In this document: positions 1 through 11,100 of the stretch, one piece after another
Numbering within the stretch: the first letter of the stretch is position 1
Layout of the letters: each line of letters begins with the position of its first letter
Assembly (NCBI GenBank): GCA_026770585.1
Contig: MU646464.1
Location: forward strand, 511,428 to 529,583
Length of the DNA: 18,156 bases
Direction of reading: 5' to 3'
Source: Baffinella frigidus
Lineage: Eukaryota; Cryptophyceae; Cryptomonadales; Baffinellaceae
Made by a program: the position numbers and the translations under genes
The notes under the pieces: generated by a model
What the model was told of the DNA's origin: nothing
Seen by the model: the letters and a program-made list of their open reading frames with translations, nothing else
Databases searched by the model: none

Positions 1-26
1 ACCCCAAACCCCACACCCTAAACCAG
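1..26 (+). repeat. degenerate CCCTAAA-type repeat, end of an intron
   Basis: The window opens with an impure C-rich telomere-like repeat (CCCCAAACC, CCCTAAACC) that ends in CCAG directly before an open coding stretch. It is read as the 3' end of an intron, supplying the pyrimidine tract and acceptor for the exon at 27. The same arrangement, CCAAACCAG, precedes the minus-strand exon at 18052. Confidence 0.5.
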
Positions 27-135
27 GTGGCCGAGAGCGTGTCGAGCGGCGAGGACGCCGAGGAGCTGTTCTTCCTGATAGTGGGGATCGTGCCTTCGCT
101 CGAGGCCGTGTTTGAGGGCGACCACCGCTCGCCGC
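27..135 (+). CDS. exon 1 of the CUE gene (internal exon, 5' part of gene missing)
   Basis: Open from the acceptor CCAG at 23-26. The frame begins VAESVSSGEDAEELFF, followed by a short hydrophobic run (FFLIVGIV) and then LEAVFEGDH. Two donors lie close together, C|GTTTCG after 135 and C|GTTTCC after 144; both leave one base and both fit the next exon. The segment after the donor, with GCGTTTCYACGCGGCCGC, is repeated at about 229-270, so the exon's end region is duplicated in the intron. The GTG at 27 is a Val codon in this model, not a start. No domain is recognised. A shorter exon is possible. Confidence 0.4.
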
Positions 136-3100
136 GTTTCGAGCGTTTCCACGCGGCCGCTCGTAACACCCCTGCCACGATGCCAACCGTTGACTATGTT
201 GGTACTGAACCAAACTTTGCCAGTGTTTTCGGCGTTTCCACGCGGCCGCGTTTCTACGCGGCCGCTCGTAACACCCCCCGCCCGCCCTCCCCCCGCTCTG
301 GCGTGGAAAGCGAGGGGTCTGAGGCCTAGCCCCGCGCTCGTGCGCGAAGATGAAGCCAGGTACCGCTCGAGAATGCCAGAGGGGCCTATTTACATGTGGG
401 GTTGGAAACCGTTTGTACCAGGATAGGGGGTTCCGCGCCTGGACTAATCTCGCCTAGTTACGTGACCAATCCAACGAAAATTACTACACTACGGCTACAT
501 CTCGGTTTTAGATAGGCCCCTCTAGCATTCTCGTGTGGTACGGATGCAGACCACTTCGCTCGATAAAAACTCGCTCAGCGAGTGTGCTTGGATCCGCAGG
601 GGGTCTGCAGGTTGATGAATCCGACTGGGTGGTTTGCGGCGGATGTCCTACTACTTAGCAGCGCCCGAGTTCTATCTTCCCCGGATTTCCGGGGATCCTT
701 TCAAGCCTGTTACCCTGAAATGAATTGCAATTTATGCCAAAATATTTTAGATGGACACATCATCGAAGGCCTCGGTGGCTGCTAAATGGAGGGGAGGGGG
801 GCACGCGAACTCCCCGGATTCGTCACGTGATAACAGGGGTCTTTCCCAGCTGCCCGATGCGAGACAAACTCGTACCTGTTCATGATACAACTGCACAAAA
901 CTCGCACCTGTTCATGAGATAAGTACACAAACTCACACCGGTTCACTTTAGATAAATACACTAACTCGCAACGGTTCGACCGTCCGCGTGACCGGCTTCT
1001 CAGAGGCTACTGGGAGTTCCTGCACCCAGTCCTTGCTGGAGAGCGCGGGAAAGTTCAGGATTTGCCTAGGAACACTGTTGCTAGGCAGGAACTCGAACCT
1101 GGGCGTAACTCCTCCATAACACCACGATGTGCAGGCCAGGGGGGATGCACACGGGGCAGCAAGCAAGCCACCTCCCCGGATATGTCACAGTATGCCAGGG
1201 GGTGTATCCTGATTTGGGGGGTGGCAGATAGAGCGCACGTGGGGCAGCAAGCCACCTCCCCGGATTTTCCAGCGTCTAGCTCTGCTCCACTTGGGGTGAT
1301 GGTGAGCCCAAATCCCCATAAATTCGCCCTTCCCCCCAATTTTACAGGTAAATTTCGACACCCCCCTATGAAAATTACCCGTAAAATTTCGGGGGGGGCG
1401 AATCGATGGTGAGCCCAAATCAACTGGGAAAGTGCTAGAGCGTATGCCAGGCAGGTGGGGTCCCTGATGCGAGGGCGCGCGGTGGTTTGGCAGAGAGGGT
1501 GCACGCGGGGCGGGAAGCGGCAGCGCGCGAGGCTGAGGCACACGCGGAAGCCAAGCGCCGCACGGCCGAGCAGGCACCGTTGACATTCCTTCCCATTTGA
1601 CCAGTACACTGCATGCTCGGATCAGCCATCGCCCGGCTACAACGGGGGATGCGAGCAGGCATCCCCTATACCACTCGTGACTTCCTGCGAATTCGTGGGG
1701 GAGCCATTTCCATAGGAACTGGGATATCGAAAACCGTCGATTTGGTCCGCCACTAGGGGTGCCCACCGAGACAAAAGTCGAGATTGGGACGTCTCAAAGC
1801 AAAAGTGGAACCTCCGTTAACTTAGGGTAACGGAGGATAACCCGGGAAATTTTGTAGCCGGGTGATACCTGATCCGAGCATGCGGTGTACTGGACAAATA
1901 GGGAGGAATGTCCAACGGTGGTACAGTGGTACGGGGGGTGGTTGACCCCACTCCCACACTCCCACACCCCACACCCTCAACTCCACACCCTAAACGGTGG
2001 AACGGGGGGGGGGTGAGCAGGCGCGGAGCAGACCGGGGCCGGAGGAGGAGGAGGAGGGGGTGGAGGCCGTGGCGGCGCGGCGGGCGAGGGAGAGTGCGGA
2101 GCAGCGCGAGAGGGAAGACGTCGCGGAGGCACTGTACGTTGCCCGCACGAGGCTGGTCGAGGACCCGATTCAGACGTCAAAACGTTCACAGTTTATTGGT
2201 GTGTGGTAGTTTTCATTGGGTTGGTCACGTGTCGACCACGTTAATCGGTCGACACGTGGCCAACTCCCCACAAAACGCCTACAGTCGACATTTATACTGA
2301 GTGCATGGATAGCCTCGTGTCGGCCGCCTCTCCATGGGCTTGAGTTTTGCCATGCAAAAGGGGGGGGGGTGTAGACTTTAGGCCTGAGAAGAGAAAGTGG
2401 ACGCGTGGAGTGTGGGGCGCACGCAACCCCTCCCTGGCTCTTTGCCTTTTCTCGAGCGATATCCTGGCAGGGTGCGCTCTGCTGGGTGTTGGGCGAAAGG
2501 GAAGATGTTTCAGACGCACTGCACGTGAGAGTGATCCACTTAGTGCTGTCCACTTGGTAGGTCTGGGAGAAGGTATCTGCTGTCCTCCTAGTGCGTTCAT
2601 AGGCCAACGGCCTGGAAATGGGGTAGTTAGGCATACGGCATTGCCTAAGACCTCCTACCGTAGGTCGAGGGATCCTCGGACCAAAAAGTCTCGGCCTACG
2701 GTAGGAGGTCCTAGGCAATGCCGTAGGCCTAGCTACCCCATTTTCAGGCCGTTACCCTATTAACGTTGGCATCCTCTCGACGTTTCAGAGTTGTGCATGC
2801 CGGCTCGGTGCCGCGCCCTGACCACTTAGCAGGCACCGTGGTCCTTTTCGCCCGGATTTCTGGGCGAGATTCCGGTTGGGATCCACAGCAATGGATAAGA
2901 TTCTAGTGCACACAGTTTAGATGGACTGTATCCGTGAAGGTCCCGGTGGCTGCTAAGTGGCCACACGGTGGACTACGAATTTTCACGTGACTAGGTGTGC
3001 AACGCAACAAAGGCTCACATGCAGTCTAGAGTATCAGCGCCCGCGCGCGTCGGCTTCTAGTTTAATCTCCATACAAGTATTAATTAATTGCTTTTGGCAA

Positions 3101-4599
3101 CGAAAATTACTACACGATTTGCTCATAAAAGTAATAGTAAAACGTTTGTGTAGTAAATTTCGTTGCACCAAAAGCAATTAATTAATACTTTTGTGGAGAT
3201 GAAGTTGCTCGATGGCCAAAGCCACGCCTGCACCTCGAGCGATCGGGCAGGGGGCGTCTTTGGCCAGCCACGTCCGAACCTCGAGCGATCGAACATCTAT
3301 GCTCGACGTTTTTTAGATGCATCATGCCCCTGCCGCCGGAAGAGCAATGTGCGTGTCCCGGCGCGGTGCCCCTCTACACGGTGTGAGCCGAGGAAGACAG
3401 CGACGATGGGGGTGGGTTGAACGCACCTTCACACACGCGCGCTCGTCGGTGTTCACCCTGCGCCTCATCGCCAAGGACTGCCACGTCAGAGTCTTCGAAG
3501 GGGTCGCCAAAAGTCAATTTCCCCTGAAGGCAGTTGTTTTCAAAAGTCAAAACCGTATCCACATACGGTTCGAAAAAAATAACCCCCTCCTCCACTCTGG
3601 CGTGGTGTCCCCTGTCAGGACGGTGGCAGAGCAGGGGGGGGACCTCGGGCAGCTGCAAGAACTATTCCCGCACGTGCGCCCCCGCCACCTACGCGGAGCC
3701 TTGGCACAGGTGACGCCCAGATCCCCGCAGGATTTGATAGGGTAACGGCCTGAAGATGGCGTAGTTAGGCCTACGGGTTTGCCTAGGACCTCCTACCGTA
3801 GGCCGAGACTGTTTGGTCCTAGGATCCCTCGGCCTACGGTAGGAGGTCCCAGGCAATACCGTATGCCTAACTACGTGCGCCCTAGCCACCTACGCGGAGC
3901 CTTGGCGCAGGTGACGCCCGGATAGAGCGCTGCGCAGAGAAGTTGGCCACGGGAAATAATGGAAAATCGAGAAATTGGAGCCATTTTGTCCACTTTTGAG
4001 ATATTTAGTACCATGAATTTCTCAAAAGTGGCCAAAATGGCTCCAATTGCCCCATTTTCCTATTTTCCGGTGGCCAACTTCTCTGCACATCGCTCTAACT
4101 CCCCGCAGGATTGGCAACCCACTGAACCAGCCGGGAGCGGAGATACCTCCCTGAACCAGCGGGGAGGACCCGAGGTGCCTCCCTGCATTAGCGGTAGGGT
4201 CGCGCCCCCCTTGCTGTCTCTCTCTCTCTCGCTCTCTCTCGCGCGCGCTCTCTCTCTCTCTCTCTCTCGCTTTCTCTCTATCTCTCTCTCTCTCTCTGGC
4301 GAGGACCAGACGCAGCTGGACGCGCGCGGAGATGCTTCTTCTTCTTCTTCTTTATCATTGCTCTCGATGCAGGTCCTAGATAGGCCCTTACGCCTTGATT
4401 TGAGTGATACAATAGTCTATGCTATTGTATCGCCCTAAATAGTCTATGCCTTAAATAGTCTAAATAGTCTATGCTATTGTATCGCCTTGAGGAATGAGCC
4501 CGCGGGGATGCCCTCGCACATGACACGCGATGCACACACGCTCTCTCTCTCCGCTCTATCTTCTCTCTCCGCTCTCTCTCTCTCCCTCCCTCCCTCCCT

Positions 4600-4630
<31 letters not shown>

Positions 4631-4812
4631 CCTCCCTCCCTCCCTCTCTCGAGAGAGAGAGAGAGAGCGCGCGCGCGAGAGAGAGAGCCTTACCTTGCAT
4701 GCACTCGTGTGGAAGAACGATCCTGTCGCCTGCTGACACAAGGCGCTGGGGTGGGAAGAGGGTGGGCGGCCGTGGTGGTTGTAAGAAAGGTCTCTCACGC
4801 GATGCACACACA

Positions 4813-4843
<31 letters not shown>

Positions 4844-4844
4844 G

Positions 4845-4891
<47 letters not shown>

Positions 4892-5087
4892 GAGAGCCTT
4901 GCTTTATGAGCATTCTCACCTGGCGCTGTCCCCGCGACAGTAGGCGTCATATGAGAGGGAAACACCAATAAACATCATTCCGAAACGTCAGGTGGGCGGG
5001 GAGCCGGCAGTTCCCTCTGAAATCGCATCCGTTGCTAAACCAATTAATGTCATTCTGAAACGGCAGGCGGGCGGGGAGCTCGCATGC

Positions 5088-5123
<36 letters not shown>

Positions 5124-5130
5124 GCTCGCG

Positions 5131-5170
<40 letters not shown>

Positions 5171-8100
5171 CGCTCGCGCGCGCTCTCTCTCTCTCTCTCT
5201 CGCTCGCTCGCGCTCTCTCTCTCTTGAGCGCTGGCCCTGCGACGGCAGGCGGGCGGGGAGCTGTCAGAGGCGATTGAGAAGCTTGTGGGGCAGCTGGAGC
5301 TTGAGGTGCCCCCCCCCCCCACCCACCCCCACCCCTCAGTGTTGAGTGTTTAGTGTTGTTGAGGGGTGCATAGGATTTGGAGTCGAGTTCTATCCCCACG
5401 TACCTGCTTCAGAACAGCTGCTCCCAGGCTGGGCAGCTGCGCCCAGGGGGTGGGGGGGGGGGAGAGGGGAAGAGAGAGAGAGAGGGCAGAGAGAAGGCAC
5501 CCAGCGTCGCTGCGTGTAGACCCATCACTCGAAGACTTATTCTGCCAAGTCGTATCCTGCCAGTCGCTGCAGGGTTTTGTCTCGAAAGGGTCTGCTCCTC
5601 GAGACGCCTCGGGGCGTGCTTGTAGCGCTCCCGTTTCTTCCTGCGCCCACGGATACTAGCTCTGTCCGAGTAAATCTGGGCGCGTCATTATCAGTTTTAG
5701 AGCAGGGGCTCCGGTAAAAATTAAAAGTATTTAGACGCCTAAATTTATTTTATGACGTGCTCAAGTTTACTCGCACAGATCTAGAGATACAAAAGACGCA
5801 GGCGCAAAATTCCAGTGACATCCCGTACCACGTAGCGGGCTACGGAGGGATGTTCGGCCCGATTATGTCCGACTTTCCGGTACCTTATCCGTAGGAACCA
5901 CGCTACATCCCTGCGGTATTGCCTACTGTAGGGGCCGTGGATTATCCCTGTGTGGGTCATTCGCGCAATCCGTTTGTAGTCCGCTGTGTGGAAGGCTGCC
6001 CCCCCCCCGACACAGGCAATCGACGCGTCGTTCCCCTCAGCCCGCTGTGTGGAGAGGGGGCGCTGGTTCCTCGACGGAAGGGGTTTGTACAACACACCTC
6101 TCCGCGGCTCTGTCGTTTGTGGTTATGTAGCAACGGGCCTGTGGCAGCAAAGGCGGCCCTCGTACAAACCAACGCTGTCGAACGCGCGAGACGATGGGCA
6201 GAGAGCGTGGTCACCCGTGGCTGACTTTTTCGGGGCCCTTGGAGTTTGGGTAATTTTTGCCTAGTTGACTATTTCCCTCCGGGGTCGCTTAGCGCCACTC
6301 ACCAGTCACCTGCCTTGCCCGGCCGCCTTGGATGCACAGGGCATCCCTGTCAACACCCGCATCGATACGCCTACCTTGCGGTAGGCGTATCGCATCGATA
6401 CGCCTACCTATCGATACGCCTACCTTGCGGGCGTGGTGGCGCCTGCTCCGTGTGGTGCGTGTGTTGTCACGAAGTAGGTGACTGTCTTACCTGGCAGTGT
6501 CGACGTTGGTGAGAACATGGGGGTGTCCTCTATGACGCGGAAACCGCTCTACGAACGGAAACCGCTCTACGATTGAATCGGCAGAAACGCGCTTGCTTAG
6601 GGCACCCGTTGGCGAGGTTCTGAACCCTTGACTTGTAATACGTAACATGACTAGGCAGTCACCTCGGACAGTTGGCTTCGGCGTCCGCGTGACCGGTCAC
6701 ACGGGCGCTCACGAGCCCGCGTTTCTGCCAAGGGCCCCGAAAAAGTCTGCCAACGGAAACCGCTCTACGATTGAATCATGCCAGTCATAGCAAAGCATTT
6801 GTGTAGTAAATTTTCGTTGGCATGAAAGGCTTTAATCAATACATTCTCTGCGATAAGCTCCAGGACGGAGTTTCAGAACGGGCCTTTTTTTTCACATGTA
6901 AATCGTCCCTACTAGCGTTCTCGTGTGGATTCTAAAGCATTTGTGCAGTAAATTTTGTTGGCAGGAAAGGCATTAATTAATACATTCTCAGCGATAAGCT
7001 CCGGGACGGAGTCTCAGGACGGGCCCGCCCCCTGCAAACCGACAGGCATAAATCATATATTCTCTGCGATCAACATATATATACGCATGGCAGGCGGCGG
7101 CGGTGTCGGAGGAGGTTCTGCGGGAGCAGGCTGTGCAGAGTGACCAGGAGTACCGCGAGGTCATGCGCGAGCGGGCCCTGGTACACACGCCCCTGTGCCG
7201 TGACTGTCTCGTATATGCGCATGGTTGTCTCGTATATGCGCATGACTGTCTCGTATGTGCGCGTGACTGTCTCGTATATGTGCGCGTGTTCATGCGCGAG
7301 CGAGCCCTGGTACGCGAGCGACCCCGTACCGTGACTGTCTCGTATATGCGCATGACTGTCTCGTATATGCGCGAGCGAGCCCTGTGCACCACTCGTGTGG
7401 TACACTCGGGCCCCCTCTACCACTCTTGCCCAGTTATATACGTATACTCTACCACTCTTGCCCAGTTATATATGGTACACACTCCCCCGTACCACACTTG
7501 CCCAGTCAGAGGGTTTCCCGGGACCGCAGGAGTTGGAGTTAGAATCCATCAGGAAAATGCTCGTATGAGCGGCCGACACGGGGTACAGTAAGTGGCACAA
7601 TGCGTAGCATGTACGGCGCTGACGCTGGTTGTTTGGCAATACATTATCAATATCTCTTTCCCGGGACTCAGCCTGTCCGGTTTTGCTACCTTCCCGGTGA
7701 AAACGGGGCCCGGTTGATTTCAGGGGCGTGGGACTCTCCCCTGTTAGAGCGGTGTGCCGAGAAGTTGGCCACCCGGAAAATGGGGCAATGGGGAAATCGG
7801 AGCCATTTTGTCCACTTTTGAGAAATTCATGGTACTAAATTCCTCAAAGGTTGACAAAATGGCTCCAATTTCTCGATTTCCCATTATTTCCCGTGGCCAA
7901 CTTCTCTGCACAGCGCTCTACCGTATGCACTGCTGTAGGGTTCCATGATCTTCTCGAGATCCTGCCAGGATGAGGCCCAAAGTTGACAGAAGTGCCCTCT
8001 TGAACAACTCCTGGAATGGTGTAGCGATGGTGCATGGGTGCCTCTCTAATCTACTATCCAAAATAAATGCTCGGGGACTGGACATGACGGCTATATTCTG

Positions 8101-11100
8101 TGAAAAATTCTGTATTTGCCAACCAATTTCTGCAAAACCTAGCTGTAATATCCAGTTTTCGAGTGTTTGATTTAAATAGCTTGCGGGGTGAAATGGGACA
8201 CAGCGCCCCATCCTCCAGAGCTCTCAAAAGAATGCAGTGTGCACGCGGAAAACGTGGATGTGGGCCTGGGGGCGACGTGTTGGGGATGGACCTTCTTCCC
8301 GCTCTCCTGCTTCTCCACATTCGTCCCCACGTCGTACCGCGTCTGCCCCCCCCACCCGCCCAGTCACGATCTGTGTGTGCACCATGTGTATACACATATG
8401 TATATAAGATGTGTATGTATATGTGTGCACCACGCATCGACGATGCGTATGCACGCGCATGTGCATGGTGCACATATACATGGTGCACATATACATGATG
8501 CACATATATGCATGGTGCACGTATATACATATACATCTTATGTACAGATGTGTATACACATGGTGCACATATAGATCGTGACTGGGTGGGTGGGGTGACC
8601 GACGCGATGGAAACGTGTCCGACTGGACTTGACCAGTCAGCGGTCACCCGCTCTAATCCGGGGACGTGTTTAATTTGAAAGAAAATGGATCCCTCCACAC
8701 GAGGCTACCCCTGCCAACAGAATAAAAGGGACTTTTAAAGTTTTGTGGGGAAATGGTAACGTGTCGCGCGCCTCCGCGGCGGGACCTGTGTAAAGTCGCT
8801 GCGTTTCATCTGAAAATTACTACACACGTTTACAGTCGACATTTATTCTGTTCGCATAGGTAGCCTCGTGTGGCTATGTGTTCATAGGAGTTAGACGAAG
8901 GTTAATTAGGGCCCTAAGTAAATTTAATTAGGGCCAGAATCCGGTTTGATAGTCTATTTTTTAAAACAAACATGTCCCCGGATGAGGTCTCGACAGAGAG
9001 GGCGAACGAATCTGATCCGGGAACGATTATTTTTCTTTGAAAAATCTGCACGAAAATTACTTCACAAATACCTCGGGACGTGACCTGTGTGTAGTGACTT
9101 TTGTTGCCAGAGTCTTAAAATAAAAATACTTGGTCCCGGATTAAATCTGAGCGAGGGGTGACGGGTGATGGCAGTCACCCGTCGATTCCTATGCGTGCAC
9201 GTGACTGGACGAGTGGAGGGCGAAACTGAGCGAGGGGTGGTGTGGGGGGTGGCAGACGCCGGAGGATTTGCAATGTGTACGGAACATGTTACATGGACCG
9301 ATTCACAAAGACATCGGTGGTTAAATGGTATGGATCGGTGCACATATGCATGGTGCACATATATGCATGGTGCACACATATACGTACACATCGTATATAC
9401 GTATGTGTATACACATGGTGCACGTACAGATCGTGACTGGGCGGGTGGGGGGGGCAGACGCGGTACGACGTGGGAACGAATGCGGAGAAGCAGGAGAGCG
9501 GCAAGAAGGTCCAGCTTCGCGAGGTTGTCCTCTCCCCCTACCGCTCTCTCTCTCTCCCTCTCCCCCCTTCTCTCCCTCTCTCTCTATCCTCCCCTGCCGC
9601 CCTCCTCTCTCCCTCTCTCTCCTGTCTCCCTCTCTCTCCTCTCTCCCTCTCTCTCCTCTCTCTCTCTCCCCCCCTTCTCTCTCCCCCCCTTCCTCCGCCA
9701 GCCTGCCGGCCGGGCCCGTCGTGCCCGTCCTGTCTCCTCCAGCTATGTGCGCTATCAAAGATATCAGAGCTATCAGAGTTATCCGAGCTGTGAGAATCAT
9801 GAGGGCTGTGAGAATTTTGAGAACTAGGAGGGATTTGAGAGCTGCGAGAATTATGAGCGCGATGAGAGCTATGAGAGCCAGGCGAATTATGCGAGCTATG
9901 CGAGCTATCAGAACTTGACTGATCAGAGTGAACACACCAACCAGCGCACACCTAGTCGCCCGTATACCCGGATGATTCCGTGTTCTAGGAGCCGCGTGGC
10001 ACTGTTGAGTGTGTGTGAGCACGCCACGTTTGCTTGACGGCTGGGATTCCGGTCTGCGGTTTCGGAGTGGCCAACCACTCGAGGCTAGAGGAAAGACTAT
10101 TTTAAATGTGGGGTTGTTAAATTTAGTACCAGCCACGGGCAAGCTTGGTCACGTATCTGACAGATTTCTGCCACATACGTGACCAAACGCCCCTATTTGT
10201 GTGACAATTACTACTCATCTTTTTTTATCACTTGTAAAAGAAGCTCTGTTTTAAAATGGTCTCATTTCTAGCCTCGAGTGGAAACAGTGGGCTTCGCAGG
10301 AGATTTCGACCGAAAATCCGGTCGAAATGTCGTTTAGTACGATGTGTTTGAACCGAGCACTTCTTAATTAGTACCACGAAAATAAATGGTCCGATCTGCG
10401 AAGCCCACTGTGTGGAGTGGGCGTGGCTGGGAGCTATCCGCCTGAAGCTCTCCCGGGAGCTTCGCTGCTGACTGGCGGTAAGGTCCTCGTCAACACGGCT
10501 TCCTGGCGAATGCGCCGGGGCCAACACGGCAGATTGCTGATGCGAGCGCGCGTGTTCAAACAACGCGTAGTTTCGCTTTTGGGACTGCGCCAGGTCAAAG
10601 TGGAGAGGGCTGATGCGAGCTCCGTGACGCTGTGTGCGTCGTGGGACTCTCCCCTTTATTCGTGGGAACGGCTTTTTTTTACCCCCGGGAAAGGTGTCTT
10701 GAGGGTGTTCAGAACGCAACAACCAAAGGGTGTCCTTGTACTGCTGTCACGTCCCGAAAGTAGTACCGGGCTGTAACAAGGCGGTACAAAAAGGGTACAA
10801 GCCGGTACAAAAAGTTACTACCGTCACGTCCAAATAAGCCGTCCATCTATCATATATAGGCCACACACACAAGAATTTCCACCGTCCCGCCTCGGGCGGG
10901 ATGGTGGTCAGGTTGGGTGCGGTCCGAGTAACCGCGGAGTGTCCCGCGGTGTGACGTGGCAGGGAAGGAGCGCGGGGCTGGGGAAGGTTTAGGGTTTAGG
11001 ATGGATTCCTGGATTTATGGGTTTATGGATTCCAGGATTTATGGGTTTATGGATTGGATTCCTGGGTTTATGGGCTTTCGTCACGCAAGCTTCCAGCCCT

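Noticed and set aside
863-981. CRISPR-like array
   Set aside because: The 33-bp units are directly tandem without spacers and the context is eukaryotic.
1080-1110. tRNA T-arm-like sequence on the minus strand (CAGGTTCGAGTTCCTG)
   Set aside because: The loop has eight bases, and no acceptor, D or anticodon arm can be fitted around it.
4422-5399. Long frames of Arg-Glu or Leu-Ser repeats on both strands
   Set aside because: They are translations of CT/GA microsatellites, open in every frame.
7100-7600. Open frames with YMRMTVSYM-type or ETVMRIYET-type repeats
   Set aside because: They are translations of the 21-bp tandem repeat; only 7094-7180 has matching splice sites and phase.
8224-8568. 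Protein-like frames rich in His, Met, Tyr and Ile (YVHHVYMCTMYM)
   Set aside because: They are translations of GTGCACATATA repeats.
10417-10776. Open frames on both strands
   Set aside because: No splice sites in phase and no protein-like composition distinct from the other frames.
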